Positions 17,180 through 26,353 are shown, counted from the stretch's first letter. The stretch: DNA of 62,028 nucleotides from Candidatus Dadabacteria bacterium (GCA_026705445.1 JAPPAR010000003.1:1-62028); one strand, 5' to 3'. Numbers and translations are program-made. The notes: generated from the letters alone by a model not told the origin.

Positions 17180-18418
17180 ATGGCACAGAGAAAAAACAGT
17201 TCGCCACCGATAGTTGGTCTCGACATAGGGACGACGAAAGTCTCCGTAGTGGTTGGAGAATCCGACCCGAGCGGCGAAACCGAGATAATCGGCGTCGGCA
17301 ACCATCCCTCCCACGGGCTCAAAAGGGGGGTAGTGGTCAACATAGAGGAAACCGTGGACTCCATACAGAACGCGGTCGAGAAAGCCGAACACATGTCCGG
17401 ACATGTGATAAAGGAGGTCATAGTAGGAATAGCTGGCGGGCATATAAAAGGGATGAATGGACACGGAATGGTCACCCTGCGGGAAAAGCAAGTAACTCCC
17501 AAGGATATCGACAGAGTCATAGAATCGGCAAACGCCCTTCTGATCCCCGCGGAAAGGGAAATTATCCACGCCATCCCGCAGGAGTACACGGTTGACAGGG
17601 AAAGCGGCATAAACGATCCGGTTGGTATCCACGGATTAAAGCTTGAGGCAAACGTCCACATAGTCACAGGAGATGTGACCGCGGCCCGGAACATCATAAA
17701 ATGCATAGAAATGTCGGGGATGACTTCCATTGACATGGTAATTGAGCAGATAGCTTCAAGCGAAGCGGTTCTTACGCATGACGAGAGAGAAATTGGGGTA
17801 GGAATGATAGATTTCGGAGGAGGCACATGCGATATAGCGGTATTTATGAACGGAAGCATCAAATATACCGAAAGCATCACCCTCGGGGGAGACCATCTCG
17901 ACAGAGATATCGCGTTCGGACTCTCCGTTCCGCTCCCCGAGGCAAGAAAGCTCAAGGAAAATCACGGCGTGGCCACAGCCAAGCCGAATGAAATGATAAG
18001 CGACGACAGAATAGAGGTAAAAAGTGCTTCGGGACGCGAGCCCAAGCGTATTCTGAAAAAAGATCTTACGGCGATAATCCAATTGAGAATGGAGGAAATC
18101 TTTACTCTGATAAAAAAAGAATTCTTAAAGCAGGGATTCATCGGCATGCTTCCGGCTGGGGTGGTGCTCACGGGAGGGAGCAGCAAGATGCAGGAGATGG
18201 CGACTCTTGCCGAGCGGGTACTCGACATGCCGGTTCGCATCGGCATACCCCGCGACGTAACCGGTCTCACGGACATTATCACCGACCCCATATACTCAAC
18301 CGGGGTGGGGCTGGTTAAATACGCAAGTTTAAATAAAGAATCCGGCGTTCCGGCAGGAGTGCTGACGCAGAAAAATGTTTTTACGAGAATGAAAGGATGG
18401 TTTAACGAATTTTTTTAA
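17180..18418 (+). CDS. ftsA: Cell division protein FtsA
   Basis: A 412-residue actin-fold ATPase that tethers FtsZ to the membrane. ATP-site elements: GLDIGTTKVSVVVGE at residue 13, the MIDFGGGTCDIAVF phosphate-2 loop and VLTGGSSKMQEM. The 1C domain lies at about residues 90-165. The C-terminus ends in an amphipathic helix (VFTRMKGWFNEFF), the usual membrane-targeting sequence. Only 29 bases separate it from ftsZ. Confidence 0.96.
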   Translation: MAQRKNSSPPIVGLDIGTTKVSVVVGESDPSGETEIIGVGNHPSHGLKRGVVVNIEETVDSIQNAVEKAEHMSGHVIKEVIVGIAGGHIKGMNGHGMVTLREKQVTPKDIDRVIESANALLIPAEREIIHAIPQEYTVDRESGINDPVGIHGLKLEANVHIVTGDVTAARNIIKCIEMSGMTSIDMVIEQIASSEAVLTHDEREIGVGMIDFGGGTCDIAVFMNGSIKYTESITLGGDHLDRDIAFGLSVPLPEARKLKENHGVATAKPNEMISDDRIEVKSASGREPKRILKKDLTAIIQLRMEEIFTLIKKEFLKQGFIGMLPAGVVLTGGSSKMQEMATLAERVLDMPVRIGIPRDVTGLTDIITDPIYSTGVGLVKYASLNKESGVPAGVLTQKNVFTRMKGWFNEFF

Positions 18419-18447
18419 AGGAAAAATCCAACCGGAGGGATAGACAT

Positions 18448-19524
18448 ATGGCAAGTTTTAGGATTGAGAATGTTGATGATGGCTTAGGCAGAGCCAAAAT
18501 CAAGGTTGTAGGAACAGGTGGGGCCGGCGGAAACGCCGTCAACACCATGATAAGCAGAGGACTTAAAGAAGTGGAGTTCGTCTCCGTAAACACGGATTTC
18601 CAGGATCTGAGCAAATCACTGGCGCCGACGCAACTCCAGATAGGAGAAAGTATATCTAGGGGCCTCGGTTCCGGGGGAAATCCCCAGATCGCTAAGGAGG
18701 CCGCTCTTGAGGACCGAGACAAGATAGCGGAGGTTCTCGGAGAGGCCGACATGGTTTTCATAACCGCAGGAATGGGAGGCGGAACCGGTACTGGCGTTTC
18801 TCCCGTAATCGCCCAAGTATGCAAGGAGAGGGATATTCTCACCGTGGCTATCGTCACAAAGCCCTTTGAATTCGAGGGAATTGCAAGAAGGGAAAAAGCC
18901 GACTACGGAATTGAGGAGCTGGACAAACATGTTGACACGCTGATTGTGATTCCCAACGACAAGCTTGCGGCCATACACAAGGTCAGCATTCTTGACGCTT
19001 TTCGTCAAGCGGACGAAGTTCTTTACCAAGCGGTAAAAGGAATTTCCGACATCGTTACGGGAACCGGATACATCAACGTCGATTTTGCCGATGTGAAAAG
19101 CGTAATGGCAAATCACGGAGGCAAAGCCCTTATGAGTTCCGGGTTCGCACAGGGTCCGAACCGGGCGACTCAGGCAGCGCAGATGGCCATAACAAGTCCT
19201 CTTCTCGAGGAAGTGTCCATTGCTGGAGCCAAGGGGATACTGATGAACGTAACGGCTTCGGAGGATTTCGGAATTGAGGAACTGAACGAAGCGTGCAATC
19301 ACGTGAGGGAAAGGGCAAATGGCGATATCGATCTGATTTTCGGTCTGGTCTTTGATGAAAAGGCCAAAGATTTCGTAAAAATCACCGTGGTCGCGACCGG
19401 GGTAGAAAATTATATCGATAAAAGGGTGACCGATATAATTTCGGAACAGCCGTACAGCCCCGATATAGAGGAAGACCTAGACATACCAACTTTCGTCAGA
19501 AGAAGAGAAAGAATCGCCCGCTAA
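18448..19524 (+). CDS. ftsZ: Cell division GTPase FtsZ
   Basis: A 358-residue tubulin-like GTPase that forms the division ring. The GTP tubulin signature GGGTGTG is at residues 110-116, the T1 loop VGTGGAGGNAV at 21-31 and the T7 loop has NVDFADVKSVM. The C-terminal linker is short and ends in DIPTFVRRR, the conserved peptide that binds FtsA. A clear AGGAGGG-like site (CGGAGGGATAG) precedes the ATG. It is the last gene of the cluster, convergent with rsfS. Confidence 0.97.
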   Translation: MASFRIENVDDGLGRAKIKVVGTGGAGGNAVNTMISRGLKEVEFVSVNTDFQDLSKSLAPTQLQIGESISRGLGSGGNPQIAKEAALEDRDKIAEVLGEADMVFITAGMGGGTGTGVSPVIAQVCKERDILTVAIVTKPFEFEGIARREKADYGIEELDKHVDTLIVIPNDKLAAIHKVSILDAFRQADEVLYQAVKGISDIVTGTGYINVDFADVKSVMANHGGKALMSSGFAQGPNRATQAAQMAITSPLLEEVSIAGAKGILMNVTASEDFGIEELNEACNHVRERANGDIDLIFGLVFDEKAKDFVKITVVATGVENYIDKRVTDIISEQPYSPDIEEDLDIPTFVRRRERIAR

Positions 19525-19538
19525 GAAAACGCCGGGCG
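19515..19538. terminator. Weak hairpin between convergent ftsZ and rsfS
   Basis: CGCCCG at 19515-19520 can pair with CGGGCG at 19533-19538 around a 12-base loop that covers the ftsZ stop codon. There is no T-run on either side, so intrinsic termination is doubtful; a Rho-dependent end is equally possible. Confidence 0.25.
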
Positions 19539-19541
19539 GTG

Positions 19542-19892
19542 TCAGACAACCTCGGATCTGCCTTCCTTAAGGAATGGCAGGTCCACCCTCGGGGTATCGA
19601 TCCACAGCCCCTCAATGTCGTAGAATTCCCGGACGGGCCGGTAGAACACGTGGAGAACCACGTCCACGAGGTCAAGTAGCACCCATCGGCCTTCGGAGAT
19701 ACCTTCAGTCCCGAATATTTTTACTCCGTGTTTTTTAAGTTCCCGTTCAACGCTCTCCACTATGGTCCGCACCCCCCTGTCGGAGTTCGCGCTGCACACA
19801 ACGAAATAATCCGCCACGTCGCTTTTTTCCCTAATTTCCAGAATTACGGGATCCTCCGCCTTCTTCTCCCAGGCGGCGCGGGCGACAAACAA
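19542..19892 (-). CDS. rsfS: Ribosome silencing factor RsfS
   Basis: A 116-residue RsfS/Iojap-family protein that binds L14 and blocks subunit joining when nutrients are short. Seen: EKKAEDPVILEI, VADYFVVCSANSDRGVRTI, EGRWVLLDLVDVVLHVF and FYDIEGLW. The start is unusual. TTG at 19892 has AAGGA seven bases upstream. The frame is also open to an ATA at 19913 that overlaps the nadD stop as ATAG, seven bases after GGAGG, and starting there would restore the expected N-terminal residues (EPKEKALFVARAA). I give the TTG as the safer start. Last gene of the ftsY-ribD-nadD unit. Confidence 0.93.
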   Translation of the reverse strand: MFVARAAWEKKAEDPVILEIREKSDVADYFVVCSANSDRGVRTIVESVERELKKHGVKIFGTEGISEGRWVLLDLVDVVLHVFYRPVREFYDIEGLWIDTPRVDLPFLKEGRSEVV

Positions 19893-19909
19893 GGCTTTTT
19901 CCTTGGGCT

Positions 19910-20575
19910 CTATGGTTTTTCCTCCAGCTGGTATAGGCCGTTTTCCGCTATGTATCCCTCTACTTCCCGCGCGACCAGATACCTGAGGGAGTTGCCCCGG
20001 CGCGCGAGTTCCCTAACCTCCGTGGAAGAAACCCTTATACCGGCGATATTTACGAAAAACAGCTCATTTGAGCTTTTGTGAGCAAAAACATCCATACCCC
20101 TGTCATCATAAGAATATCGAAAGTCATTTTCGAGGGCAAGAGGAATTGGACTAGCGGAATCAGCAAAGTCGTAACCGGGTCGGCGAAGAACAACGAAGCT
20201 TGAGTAGTTAAAAAGCTCCGAGAAATCTTTCCACATGTCTATTTCCGCAAAAAGTTCGCAACCCATTATAAAATAATGCTGGTTTTGCGGATTGCTTTCG
20301 TTAAGCGTCCTGAGGGTATCGATAGTGTAGGAAGGAGGTTCCCTGCGGAGTTCCATGTCGGAAACCTTGAAACGGGGATTACGCTTTACTGAGAGGTTAA
20401 GCATATTGAGCCTGTGGGAGGGGGAGGCCATGGTTTCTGAGCTTTTATGAGGAGAGACAAGAGTCGGAATGAAGACCACCTCGTCAAGCTTCAGTTTTTC
20501 GCTTATCTCCTCGGCGGCTCTCAGGTGACCCGCATGCACAGGGTCGAACGAGCCGCCCATAAGCCCTACCCTCAT
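19910..20575 (-). CDS. nadD: Nicotinate-nucleotide adenylyltransferase NadD
   Basis: A 221-residue nucleotidyltransferase that makes nicotinate adenine dinucleotide from NaMN and ATP in NAD synthesis. The start MRVGLMGGSFDPVHAGHLRAAEE contains the GGSFDPVHxGH signature, and later come FIMGCELF and the ISSTEVR-like motif as RVSSTEVRELARRG. The ATG overlaps the ribD stop by four bases. nadD followed by rsfS is a widespread gene pair. Confidence 0.95.
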   Translation of the reverse strand: MRVGLMGGSFDPVHAGHLRAAEEISEKLKLDEVVFIPTLVSPHKSSETMASPSHRLNMLNLSVKRNPRFKVSDMELRREPPSYTIDTLRTLNESNPQNQHYFIMGCELFAEIDMWKDFSELFNYSSFVVLRRPGYDFADSASPIPLALENDFRYSYDDRGMDVFAHKSSNELFFVNIAGIRVSSTEVRELARRGNSLRYLVAREVEGYIAENGLYQLEEKP

Positions 20576-21678
20576 ATGTAACCCTCTATCATCATTTCAT
20601 CGCCGAACCTTCTGACCTTAATATTCTTGATATTGATCGCTTCCTCAATCGATTGCTTTCCAAGGTCCCCGATCATACTCATCCCGTCACCTCCTATAAT
20701 CTTTGGCGAGTAAAAGAAAACTACCTTGTCAACCAGGCCCTCACGGAGAAAACAGGCCCCCACCCTGCTTCCACCTTCAACCAGAACTCCGCACATTCCC
20801 ATGGCCCCGAGTTCATTAAGAAGGTCTGCTGCAGACACATGGCCCGCTGAATCGGATTTTAATCTCAAGATCTCGGCACCAAGTTCACGAAACTTCTTTT
20901 CCTTAAGCTTTCCCGGCCTCTCCGTAGTGGCTATTATGGAGCGTGGGTGAGTGCTGAAAATCTTCGCTTCGGGTGGAATACGAAGCTTTGAATCCATAAT
21001 CACCGGAACCGGCTGCCGCATGTTTCCCCTAACGAGTCGAACGTCAAGTCCCGGATCATCCGTAAGCACCGTGTTTATCCCGACAATTACTGCGTCCACC
21101 TTCTTTCTGAGACGATGGGCCATTTTTCTCTGCCTCAGGCTCCCTATCCACTTGGAATCACCTGTTACGGAAGCTATCTTGCCGTCAATGGTCGAGGTGG
21201 ATTTTAAGATTACGAAGGGAAGCCCCGAAACGACGTGCCTGTTGAAAAACTCGTTTATTTCCGCGCATTCCCTCTCAAGCACGCCTGTTCTTACTGCTAT
21301 CCCGTTTTTGCGGAGCTTGGCCACCCCTTCTCCGCTTACTTTCGGGTTAGGATCAATGGCTCCCACAACAACATCCGATATGCCCGAGGCTATTATGGCG
21401 TCGGTACACGGAGGAGTAAGCTTTTCGGTATGACAGCAGGGTTCAAGCGTCACGTAGAGCGTGGCACCCTTAAGAGAAATTCCTTTTTTGGCGGCATCTA
21501 AGAATGCTTCTATTTCCGCATGCGGGGACCCAGCTTTTTTATGGTAGCCGCTGCCCACAATCCGTCCCCCAACTACGCAGACAGCACCGACCATGGGATT
21601 GGGACTGGTGCACCCTTCTCCCCTGAGGGCAAGCCTCAGGGCCTTTTTCATAAATTCCCTGTCATCTCGAGCGGACAT
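20572..21678 (-). CDS. ribD: Bifunctional riboflavin deaminase/reductase RibD
   Basis: A 368-residue two-domain enzyme of riboflavin synthesis. The N-terminal deaminase has the zinc motif HAE (GSPHAEIEAF) and EPCCHTEKLTPPC; the C-terminal half (from about residue 145, FVILKSTSTIDGKIA) is the NADPH-dependent reductase with VEGGSRVGACFL. The ATG at 21678 is preferred to the adjacent in-frame TTG. It begins 8 bases after the ftsY stop. No other riboflavin gene lies in the window. Confidence 0.95.
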   Translation of the reverse strand: MSARDDREFMKKALRLALRGEGCTSPNPMVGAVCVVGGRIVGSGYHKKAGSPHAEIEAFLDAAKKGISLKGATLYVTLEPCCHTEKLTPPCTDAIIASGISDVVVGAIDPNPKVSGEGVAKLRKNGIAVRTGVLERECAEINEFFNRHVVSGLPFVILKSTSTIDGKIASVTGDSKWIGSLRQRKMAHRLRKKVDAVIVGINTVLTDDPGLDVRLVRGNMRQPVPVIMDSKLRIPPEAKIFSTHPRSIIATTERPGKLKEKKFRELGAEILRLKSDSAGHVSAADLLNELGAMGMCGVLVEGGSRVGACFLREGLVDKVVFFYSPKIIGGDGMSMIGDLGKQSIEEAINIKNIKVRRFGDEMMIEGYI

Positions 21679-21686
21679 CAAAAAAC

Positions 21687-23099
21687 CTAGTGCAAAGCCT
21701 CCTTGTCCGAGGTGAAAAGCGCCCTTGTGAACTGTTCGGCGTCAAATTCCCGCAGGTCCCCGAGACCCTCCCCAACTCCTATATATTTCACAGGAAGACC
21801 TAACTGTTCCGCTATTGCCACTATTATTCCCCCCTTGGCGGTCCCGTCGAGCTTAGTAAGCACTATACCGGTCACCCCGATTGCCTCGCCAAAAACCCTA
21901 GCCTGCTCCACGGCATTCTGCCCAGTAGTTGCATCAACGACAAGGAGAGTTTCATGGGGGGCTCCCTCGAGTTCACGTGCTACCACTCTCCTCAGCTTCT
22001 TGAGTTCGTCCATAAGCCCCGTTTTCGTGTGAACCCGCCCGGCGGTATCTATTATAAGCAAGTCAATACCCCTTGAAACTGACGCCTTTACCGCATCGTA
22101 AGCTACGGCGGAGGGGTCCGCCCCGGTCTGGCCACGAAGAAAATCGCTTCCCACCCGTTCCGCCCACACCCCGAGCTGCTCAACCGCAGCCGCCCTGAAT
22201 GTGTCGGCGGCGGCTACCATTACCTTTTTTTCTTCCCGTGTGAACCTGTTGGCGATTTTTCCTATGGAAGTAGTTTTCCCGACGCCGTTAACTCCCGCCA
22301 CCATGAAAACCGTCGGTTTGGCGGAAAGCTCAACCACCGGACTCTCAACTCCCCTTAGAATGTCGAGGATCTCTTTTTCAAGAAGGCTTTTTATTTTCTC
22401 CATGTCTCCACCATCCCCTACCCCAACAGCAGATGAGACTTTCTCTCGCAGCTTCGCGGTGGTCGCAACTCCCATATCCGACATTATGAGTACCTCCTCG
22501 AACTCATCCCAGGCTGCGTCATCAATCTTCCCGGATGAAAAAACATGCTCAAGATTCTGAAGAATCCCCCTGCGAGTTTTGGAAAGTCCGAAGCTGAGTC
22601 TCGAGAAGAAATCCCCTTCCGTATCATCTTCTTTTTCTTCCGCAACAACTTCCTCCTCCGGCTCTTCGGGAACCTTGGTTTCCTCCGGTTCCTCTTCGGC
22701 TTTCGGTTCTTCGGGTTCAGCTTCAGTTTCTTCAGGGGAAATCGGCTCTTCGGAAACCTCGATCGGTTCAGCAACAGGTACGGAATCCGCAGGCGGCGTC
22801 ACAATATCTTCTTCCACAGCTACAGGTTCGGGCGCGGTAAACTGCGGTTCAGGCGCAGTCTCGACAACTTGCCCGGGTGCGGCTTCCGGAGCGGGGGGTT
22901 CGGGCGGTGGCTCCACCTCTTCAGGTTCAGCGGAAACGGCCTCGGGCTGCTGCTGCGCCACGGTCTCCGGCGCAACTTCTTTCTTCCTGAAAAGAAAATA
23001 AACCGCCGCAAGTACGGCGACTGCTATAGCGACCGGAATCGCAATCTCCAGATCAATATGGGTTCCAAGCCCTGATAGAAGTTCAGTAGCCTCTTTCAT
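21687..23099 (-). CDS. ftsY: Signal recognition particle receptor FtsY
   Basis: A 470-residue SRP receptor GTPase. It starts with a predicted membrane segment (residues 20-37), unlike E. coli FtsY, followed by a long acidic, Glu/Pro-rich linker (about 45-165) and the NG domain. GTPase motifs: GVNGVGKTTSIGKIA, DTFRAAAVEQL, DTAGRVHTK, TKLDGTAKGG and a final GVGEGLGDLREF. It partners with Ffh, encoded at 38.6 kb. The ATG overlaps the stop of the upstream HemQ-like gene (ATGA). Confidence 0.95.
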   Translation of the reverse strand: MKEATELLSGLGTHIDLEIAIPVAIAVAVLAAVYFLFRKKEVAPETVAQQQPEAVSAEPEEVEPPPEPPAPEAAPGQVVETAPEPQFTAPEPVAVEEDIVTPPADSVPVAEPIEVSEEPISPEETEAEPEEPKAEEEPEETKVPEEPEEEVVAEEKEDDTEGDFFSRLSFGLSKTRRGILQNLEHVFSSGKIDDAAWDEFEEVLIMSDMGVATTAKLREKVSSAVGVGDGGDMEKIKSLLEKEILDILRGVESPVVELSAKPTVFMVAGVNGVGKTTSIGKIANRFTREEKKVMVAAADTFRAAAVEQLGVWAERVGSDFLRGQTGADPSAVAYDAVKASVSRGIDLLIIDTAGRVHTKTGLMDELKKLRRVVARELEGAPHETLLVVDATTGQNAVEQARVFGEAIGVTGIVLTKLDGTAKGGIIVAIAEQLGLPVKYIGVGEGLGDLREFDAEQFTRALFTSDKEALH

Positions 23100-23815
23100 A
23101 TGGCCTGTCCGGTTGAAAACAGTTTTTTGCCGATAAAAAACGGTCCTAGGCTTTCAAGGTGCCTTGAAGTCTGCTGCGTCTTTCTCATCCTCTCCACCAG
23201 CGCGGAAAGAGGATAGAGATCTCTGCCCAGAATTCCTATCACGAAATCATTGTCATTTTTGTCAAGACCGTGGCTCGCAAGACGGATGTCCTTTGCGTAT
23301 CCCGCATCCCCGAACTGAAACCCTACCTTGCCGTGTTCCCCGAGAACAGCTCTTTGCTCCTCGTAAGGGAGAGTTTCAAAGGCCTTAGCCCTCCTGAGCG
23401 GATACCATATGGCCCAGACAAGTTCCGGGTCAAAGATTTTCTGCTTCGGGCCCGAAATCAGGGTTCTTTCGAGTTCCTTTTCATAACCAAGCGAGTACGT
23501 CCTTCCGAGCATCGTGTACTCAGGCTTCGGCTTAAGTGTGGCAAAAGAGGAGTCAGAGAGAAATTGCCTGAGTTCCGTGACGAAAAATTCGGGAGTCTCG
23601 CTCATGGTCAAAAGGCCTGCGCCTTTGTAATCATTTACGTCCGAATAAAGAACCGCCGCTAAGGAAGAGTTCTCAAGATCCCGAACCAAAAGGGATTCAA
23701 GCACCGGATCAATACCCCCGAAACCCAGAAACTGCATGAAAAGCCTTCTGTCAAGAGACTCGCCTCCCCTTCCTTTCTCGCTTAAGTCAAGCTGATTGTC
23801 TGTGGGTTTGCTCAT
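23096..23815 (-). CDS. Chlorite dismutase-family haem protein (HemQ/ChdC-like)
   Basis: A 239-residue protein of the chlorite dismutase family. The segment WAIWYPLRRAKAFETLPYEEQ and EHGKVGFQFGD with H161, the likely proximal haem ligand, and the later HGLDKNDNDFVIGILGRDL with the final RKTQQTSRHL are typical. Many non-chlorite members are coproheme decarboxylases (HemQ/ChdC) of haem synthesis; others have unknown roles. The sequence alone does not decide. It is coupled to ftsY by a four-base overlap, an odd partner, and no haem gene lies nearby. Confidence 0.8.
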   Translation of the reverse strand: MSKPTDNQLDLSEKGRGGESLDRRLFMQFLGFGGIDPVLESLLVRDLENSSLAAVLYSDVNDYKGAGLLTMSETPEFFVTELRQFLSDSSFATLKPKPEYTMLGRTYSLGYEKELERTLISGPKQKIFDPELVWAIWYPLRRAKAFETLPYEEQRAVLGEHGKVGFQFGDAGYAKDIRLASHGLDKNDNDFVIGILGRDLYPLSALVERMRKTQQTSRHLESLGPFFIGKKLFSTGQAI

Positions 23816-23840
23816 ATTTCATCACCGGACTTAGGGGTTA

Positions 23841-23869
23841 AGTATCTATGATTTAAGGGCCTAACTCAA
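23841..23869 (-). promoter_or_regulatory. Candidate promoter of the hemQ-like/ftsY unit
   Basis: On the minus strand, TTGAGT (plus 23864-23869) and GATACT (plus 23841-23846) are separated by 17 bases, about 26 bases upstream of the ATG at 23815. Match is moderate (4 of 6 at each box or better). Confidence 0.4.
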
Positions 23870-23930
23870 TGCGATAAATCTCAATCGAGCCGCTGTGGTA
23901 TAGTATTATAGAGAAGTGAGGACGGGGGTA

Positions 23931-24404
23931 ATGCCGAATAAGCCCAGTTTTTCCGATTTAGCTTACAAAAACAAAAAGAAAGTAACCCGTAAACAGCGGT
24001 TCCTTGAAAAAATGGACGAGATTTTACCGTGGGAACTACTGCTTGAACCCATACTAAGCAAATATCCGAAGTCGCGTAAAGGGCGCCGACCCGTTCCGGC
24101 CAAGGTTATGCTGCGAATTTATCTGATGCAGCAATGGTACGGCTTGTCGGACCCGGCAATGGAAGAAAGCCTTTATGACACTGAGTCCATGCGCCGCTTT
24201 GCCGGTGTGTCAATGCAGAGGATTCCGGACGAGACTACTATTTGCAAGTTCCGCCACTTTCTGCTGAGGCACCAAATAACCGAAGGGCTGCTCCGTCTCA
24301 CCGGGGAGTGCTTATCAGAATGCGGCTTAACGGTGAGCAAAGGCAATATTGCCGAACCCAGAATACGCAGGGTAAGACAAAAAGCCGACGCAGGCAAAAG
24401 ATAG
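23931..24404 (+). pseudogene. Truncated IS5-family transposase
   Basis: The 157 residues match the N-terminal half of IS5-type transposases: FSDLAYKNKKKVTRKQRFLEKMDEI, LEPILSKYPKSRKGRRPVP, MLRIYLMQQWYGLSDPAMEESLY, and DETTICKFRHFLLRHQITEGLL. The protein then breaks off at the point where the first catalytic Asp (the VDATII region) should be; the next 70 bases in other frames show only a Lys/Arg-rich scrap. The rest of the catalytic core and clear terminal inverted repeats are absent. It is therefore a decayed element. It lies between the ftsY operon and rho, with the last part of the remnant probably ending before 24480. Confidence 0.85.
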
Positions 24405-24599
24405 AAAAAGGGCAGATCACCACCCTTCCCCTCTCAAGTAGATACACTTCGAAATCAACAACAAGCCGATTGTAAAGTGAGACTCAGAACTTTCCTTTCA
24501 GAAATTCCACTTTTTAATGTCCGGCATTATCTTCAGGAAGGAATGCACAAATAAAAGAAAACTTATGTGGAAGTATCGCGGTTCTTCTGAGCCGGTTCA

Positions 24600-24622
24600 G
24601 GCACCAGGTGGTCTTACTGGTG
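24600..24622 (-). terminator. Hairpin over the rho stop codon
   Basis: GCACCAG and CTGGTGC (plus 24600-24606 and 24616-24622) form a 7-bp stem with a 9-base loop; the rho stop codon lies in the loop. No T-run follows, so it may act as an mRNA 3'-end structure rather than a full intrinsic terminator. Confidence 0.35.
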
Positions 24623-25939
24623 CATCATGTTCAGAAAGTCCGTATTGCTTTTAGTTCCCCGGAGCTTGTCGAGGAGAAACTCCATTGCTTCGGTGGTGTT
24701 CATCGGATTGAGGATTTTTCGAAGAAGCCATATGCGGTTAAGCTCGGACTCCGCAATAAGAAGCTCTTCCTTTCTGGTTCCCGATCTCTGAAGATCTATG
24801 GCAGGAAACACCCTCCTCTCCGCAAGGCGACGGTCAAGATACACTTCCATGTTTCCCGTTCCCTTAAACTCCTCAAAGATAACCTCGTCCATGCGGCTCC
24901 CGGTATCTATAAGGGCGGTAGCTATTATGGTAAGGCTTCCTCCCTCCTCCGTGTTTCTCGCCGCCCCGAAAAATCTCTTGGGTCGCTGAAGAGCGTTTGC
25001 CTCTATTCCTCCGGAGAGCACTTTCCCGCTTGCGGGAGTCACCGTGTTGCTCGCTCTTGCAAGCCTGGTAAGGCTGTCGAGCAAGATAACGACATCCTTT
25101 CCGTGCTCGACATATCTTTTAGCCTTCTCGATCACCATGTCGGCAACCTGTATGTGCCTTTGCGCCGGTTCATCGAAAGTCGAACTCACGACTTCCCCCT
25201 TGACCGACCTCTGCATGTCGGTGACCTCCTCCGGGCGCTCATCTATGAGCAGAACGAAAAGCTCAATTTCGGGGTGATTCTCGGTTATCGCATTGGCTAT
25301 TCTCTGGATTATTATGGTCTTGCCAGTGCGGGGAGGAGCCACTATCACGGCTCTTTGCCCCTTCCCCACGGGCACGAAAAGATTCATCACCCTCGAGCAG
25401 AATTCGTCTTTCTCATATTCAAGATCTATTTTCTCTTCCGGGTGAAGGGGAACGAGTCCCTCAAAAGGCGTTCTCTGCCTGCATATCTCCGGAGAGTCGT
25501 AGTTTGCCTCCTCTATTTTGAGAAGGGCCAGGTTCTTTTCCCCTTCTCTCGGGAGCCTCACAAGGCCTTTTATCGTGTCCCCGGTTTTCAGGCTGAAAGA
25601 TCTTATCTGGGATTTCGAAACGTATATGTCGTCCGGACTAGGCAGATAGCTGTATTTGGGAGACCTCAGAAAACCATAACCTTCGGCCAGGATTTCAAGC
25701 ACCCCTTCGGCTATTATGGAACCATGGCTTTCACTCTGTGCCTTGAGCAGGGAATAGATAAGGTCCTGCTTCGCCATTCTGGCGGTATCTTCAATGCCGG
25801 CCTGCCTGCTAAGTTTTATCAGGTCCGAGGGCTTTTTCGCTCTGAGATCGTTCAGGTAAAGCAGCTTGCCGTTTCCGTTTTTCTGCTCTCCCTTTTTCTG
25901 GACAGCATCCGCAGCTTCCGCTTTAGAAACTTTTGCCAT
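24614..25939 (-). CDS. rho: Transcription termination factor Rho
   Basis: A 441-residue hexameric RNA helicase. Order: a basic start with [11 protein letters not shown], a SAP-like N-terminal helix domain ([20 protein letters not shown]), the RNA-binding cold-shock-like domain ([30 protein letters not shown]), Walker [14 protein letters not shown], Walker [15 protein letters not shown] and the R-loop region with [28 protein letters not shown]. Length is normal. A long open frame lies antisense to it over the same span but has no recognisable protein. It has its own strong promoter and a leader of about 130 bases. Confidence 0.97.
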   Translation of the reverse strand: MAKVSKAEAADAVQKKGEQKNGNGKLLYLNDLRAKKPSDLIKLSRQAGIEDTARMAKQDLIYSLLKAQSESHGSIIAEGVLEILAEGYGFLRSPKYSYLPSPDDIYVSKSQIRSFSLKTGDTIKGLVRLPREGEKNLALLKIEEANYDSPEICRQRTPFEGLVPLHPEEKIDLEYEKDEFCSRVMNLFVPVGKGQRAVIVAPPRTGKTIIIQRIANAITENHPEIELFVLLIDERPEEVTDMQRSVKGEVVSSTFDEPAQRHIQVADMVIEKAKRYVEHGKDVVILLDSLTRLARASNTVTPASGKVLSGGIEANALQRPKRFFGAARNTEEGGSLTIIATALIDTGSRMDEVIFEEFKGTGNMEVYLDRRLAERRVFPAIDLQRSGTRKEELLIAESELNRIWLLRKILNPMNTTEAMEFLLDKLRGTKSNTDFLNMMHQ

Positions 25940-26078
25940 ACGGTAAAACTCCTTGAACTAAGGCATTGTTAAATTTTTTGGTTCAAAAAAATAATCGAAA
26001 TCTTTTGAAGTGTCAGGAATGCGACAATCTCGCGCGTTAAGAGTTCAAAATGAAAAATCAGTACAACCGATATAGTTA

Positions 26079-26107
26079 ATAGTATTGCCGCGTAACAAGC
26101 TTGTCAA
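26079..26107 (-). promoter_or_regulatory. rho promoter
   Basis: On the minus strand, TTGACA (plus 26102-26107), 17 bases, then TACTAT (plus 26079-26084). A perfect -35 and good -10 give a predicted start near 26072 and a leader of about 130 bases before the rho ATG. Long rho leaders are used for autogenous attenuation in other bacteria; that use here is inference. Confidence 0.7.
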
Positions 26108-26323
26108 TATCTAAAATCGAACTTGCCAAGAGAAAAGTCTGATCCGCAGAAAATCCACACCGCTTTTCCATGAGAATCCCGTTCCTGCCTGACAAGCGTA
26201 TTTAACACCTAGTACCATGCGGCTGAAACTACTTTTAGTAAATACACACAATGAGGAAAAATGTCAAGATGTTTTGGTCTCAGCAGCGCTCCCCGCACGT
26301 ATAGGGAAGTTTCCGAAGCGCTG

Positions 26324-26353
26324 TGGCAATTTGAGGGGATTTTCGGTTATACT
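26324..26353 (+). promoter_or_regulatory. Candidate yebC-ruvCAB promoter
   Basis: TGGCAA at 26324-26329 and TATACT at 26348-26353 with an 18-base spacer, 47 bases upstream of the yebC ATG. The -10 is good (5 of 6), the -35 weak. It overlaps the end of the AGCGCT inverted repeat. Confidence 0.4.

Noticed and set aside
24608-25972. 454-codon open frame antisense to rho
   Set aside because: It mirrors the rho gene, which has all family motifs; the translation has no recognisable domain.
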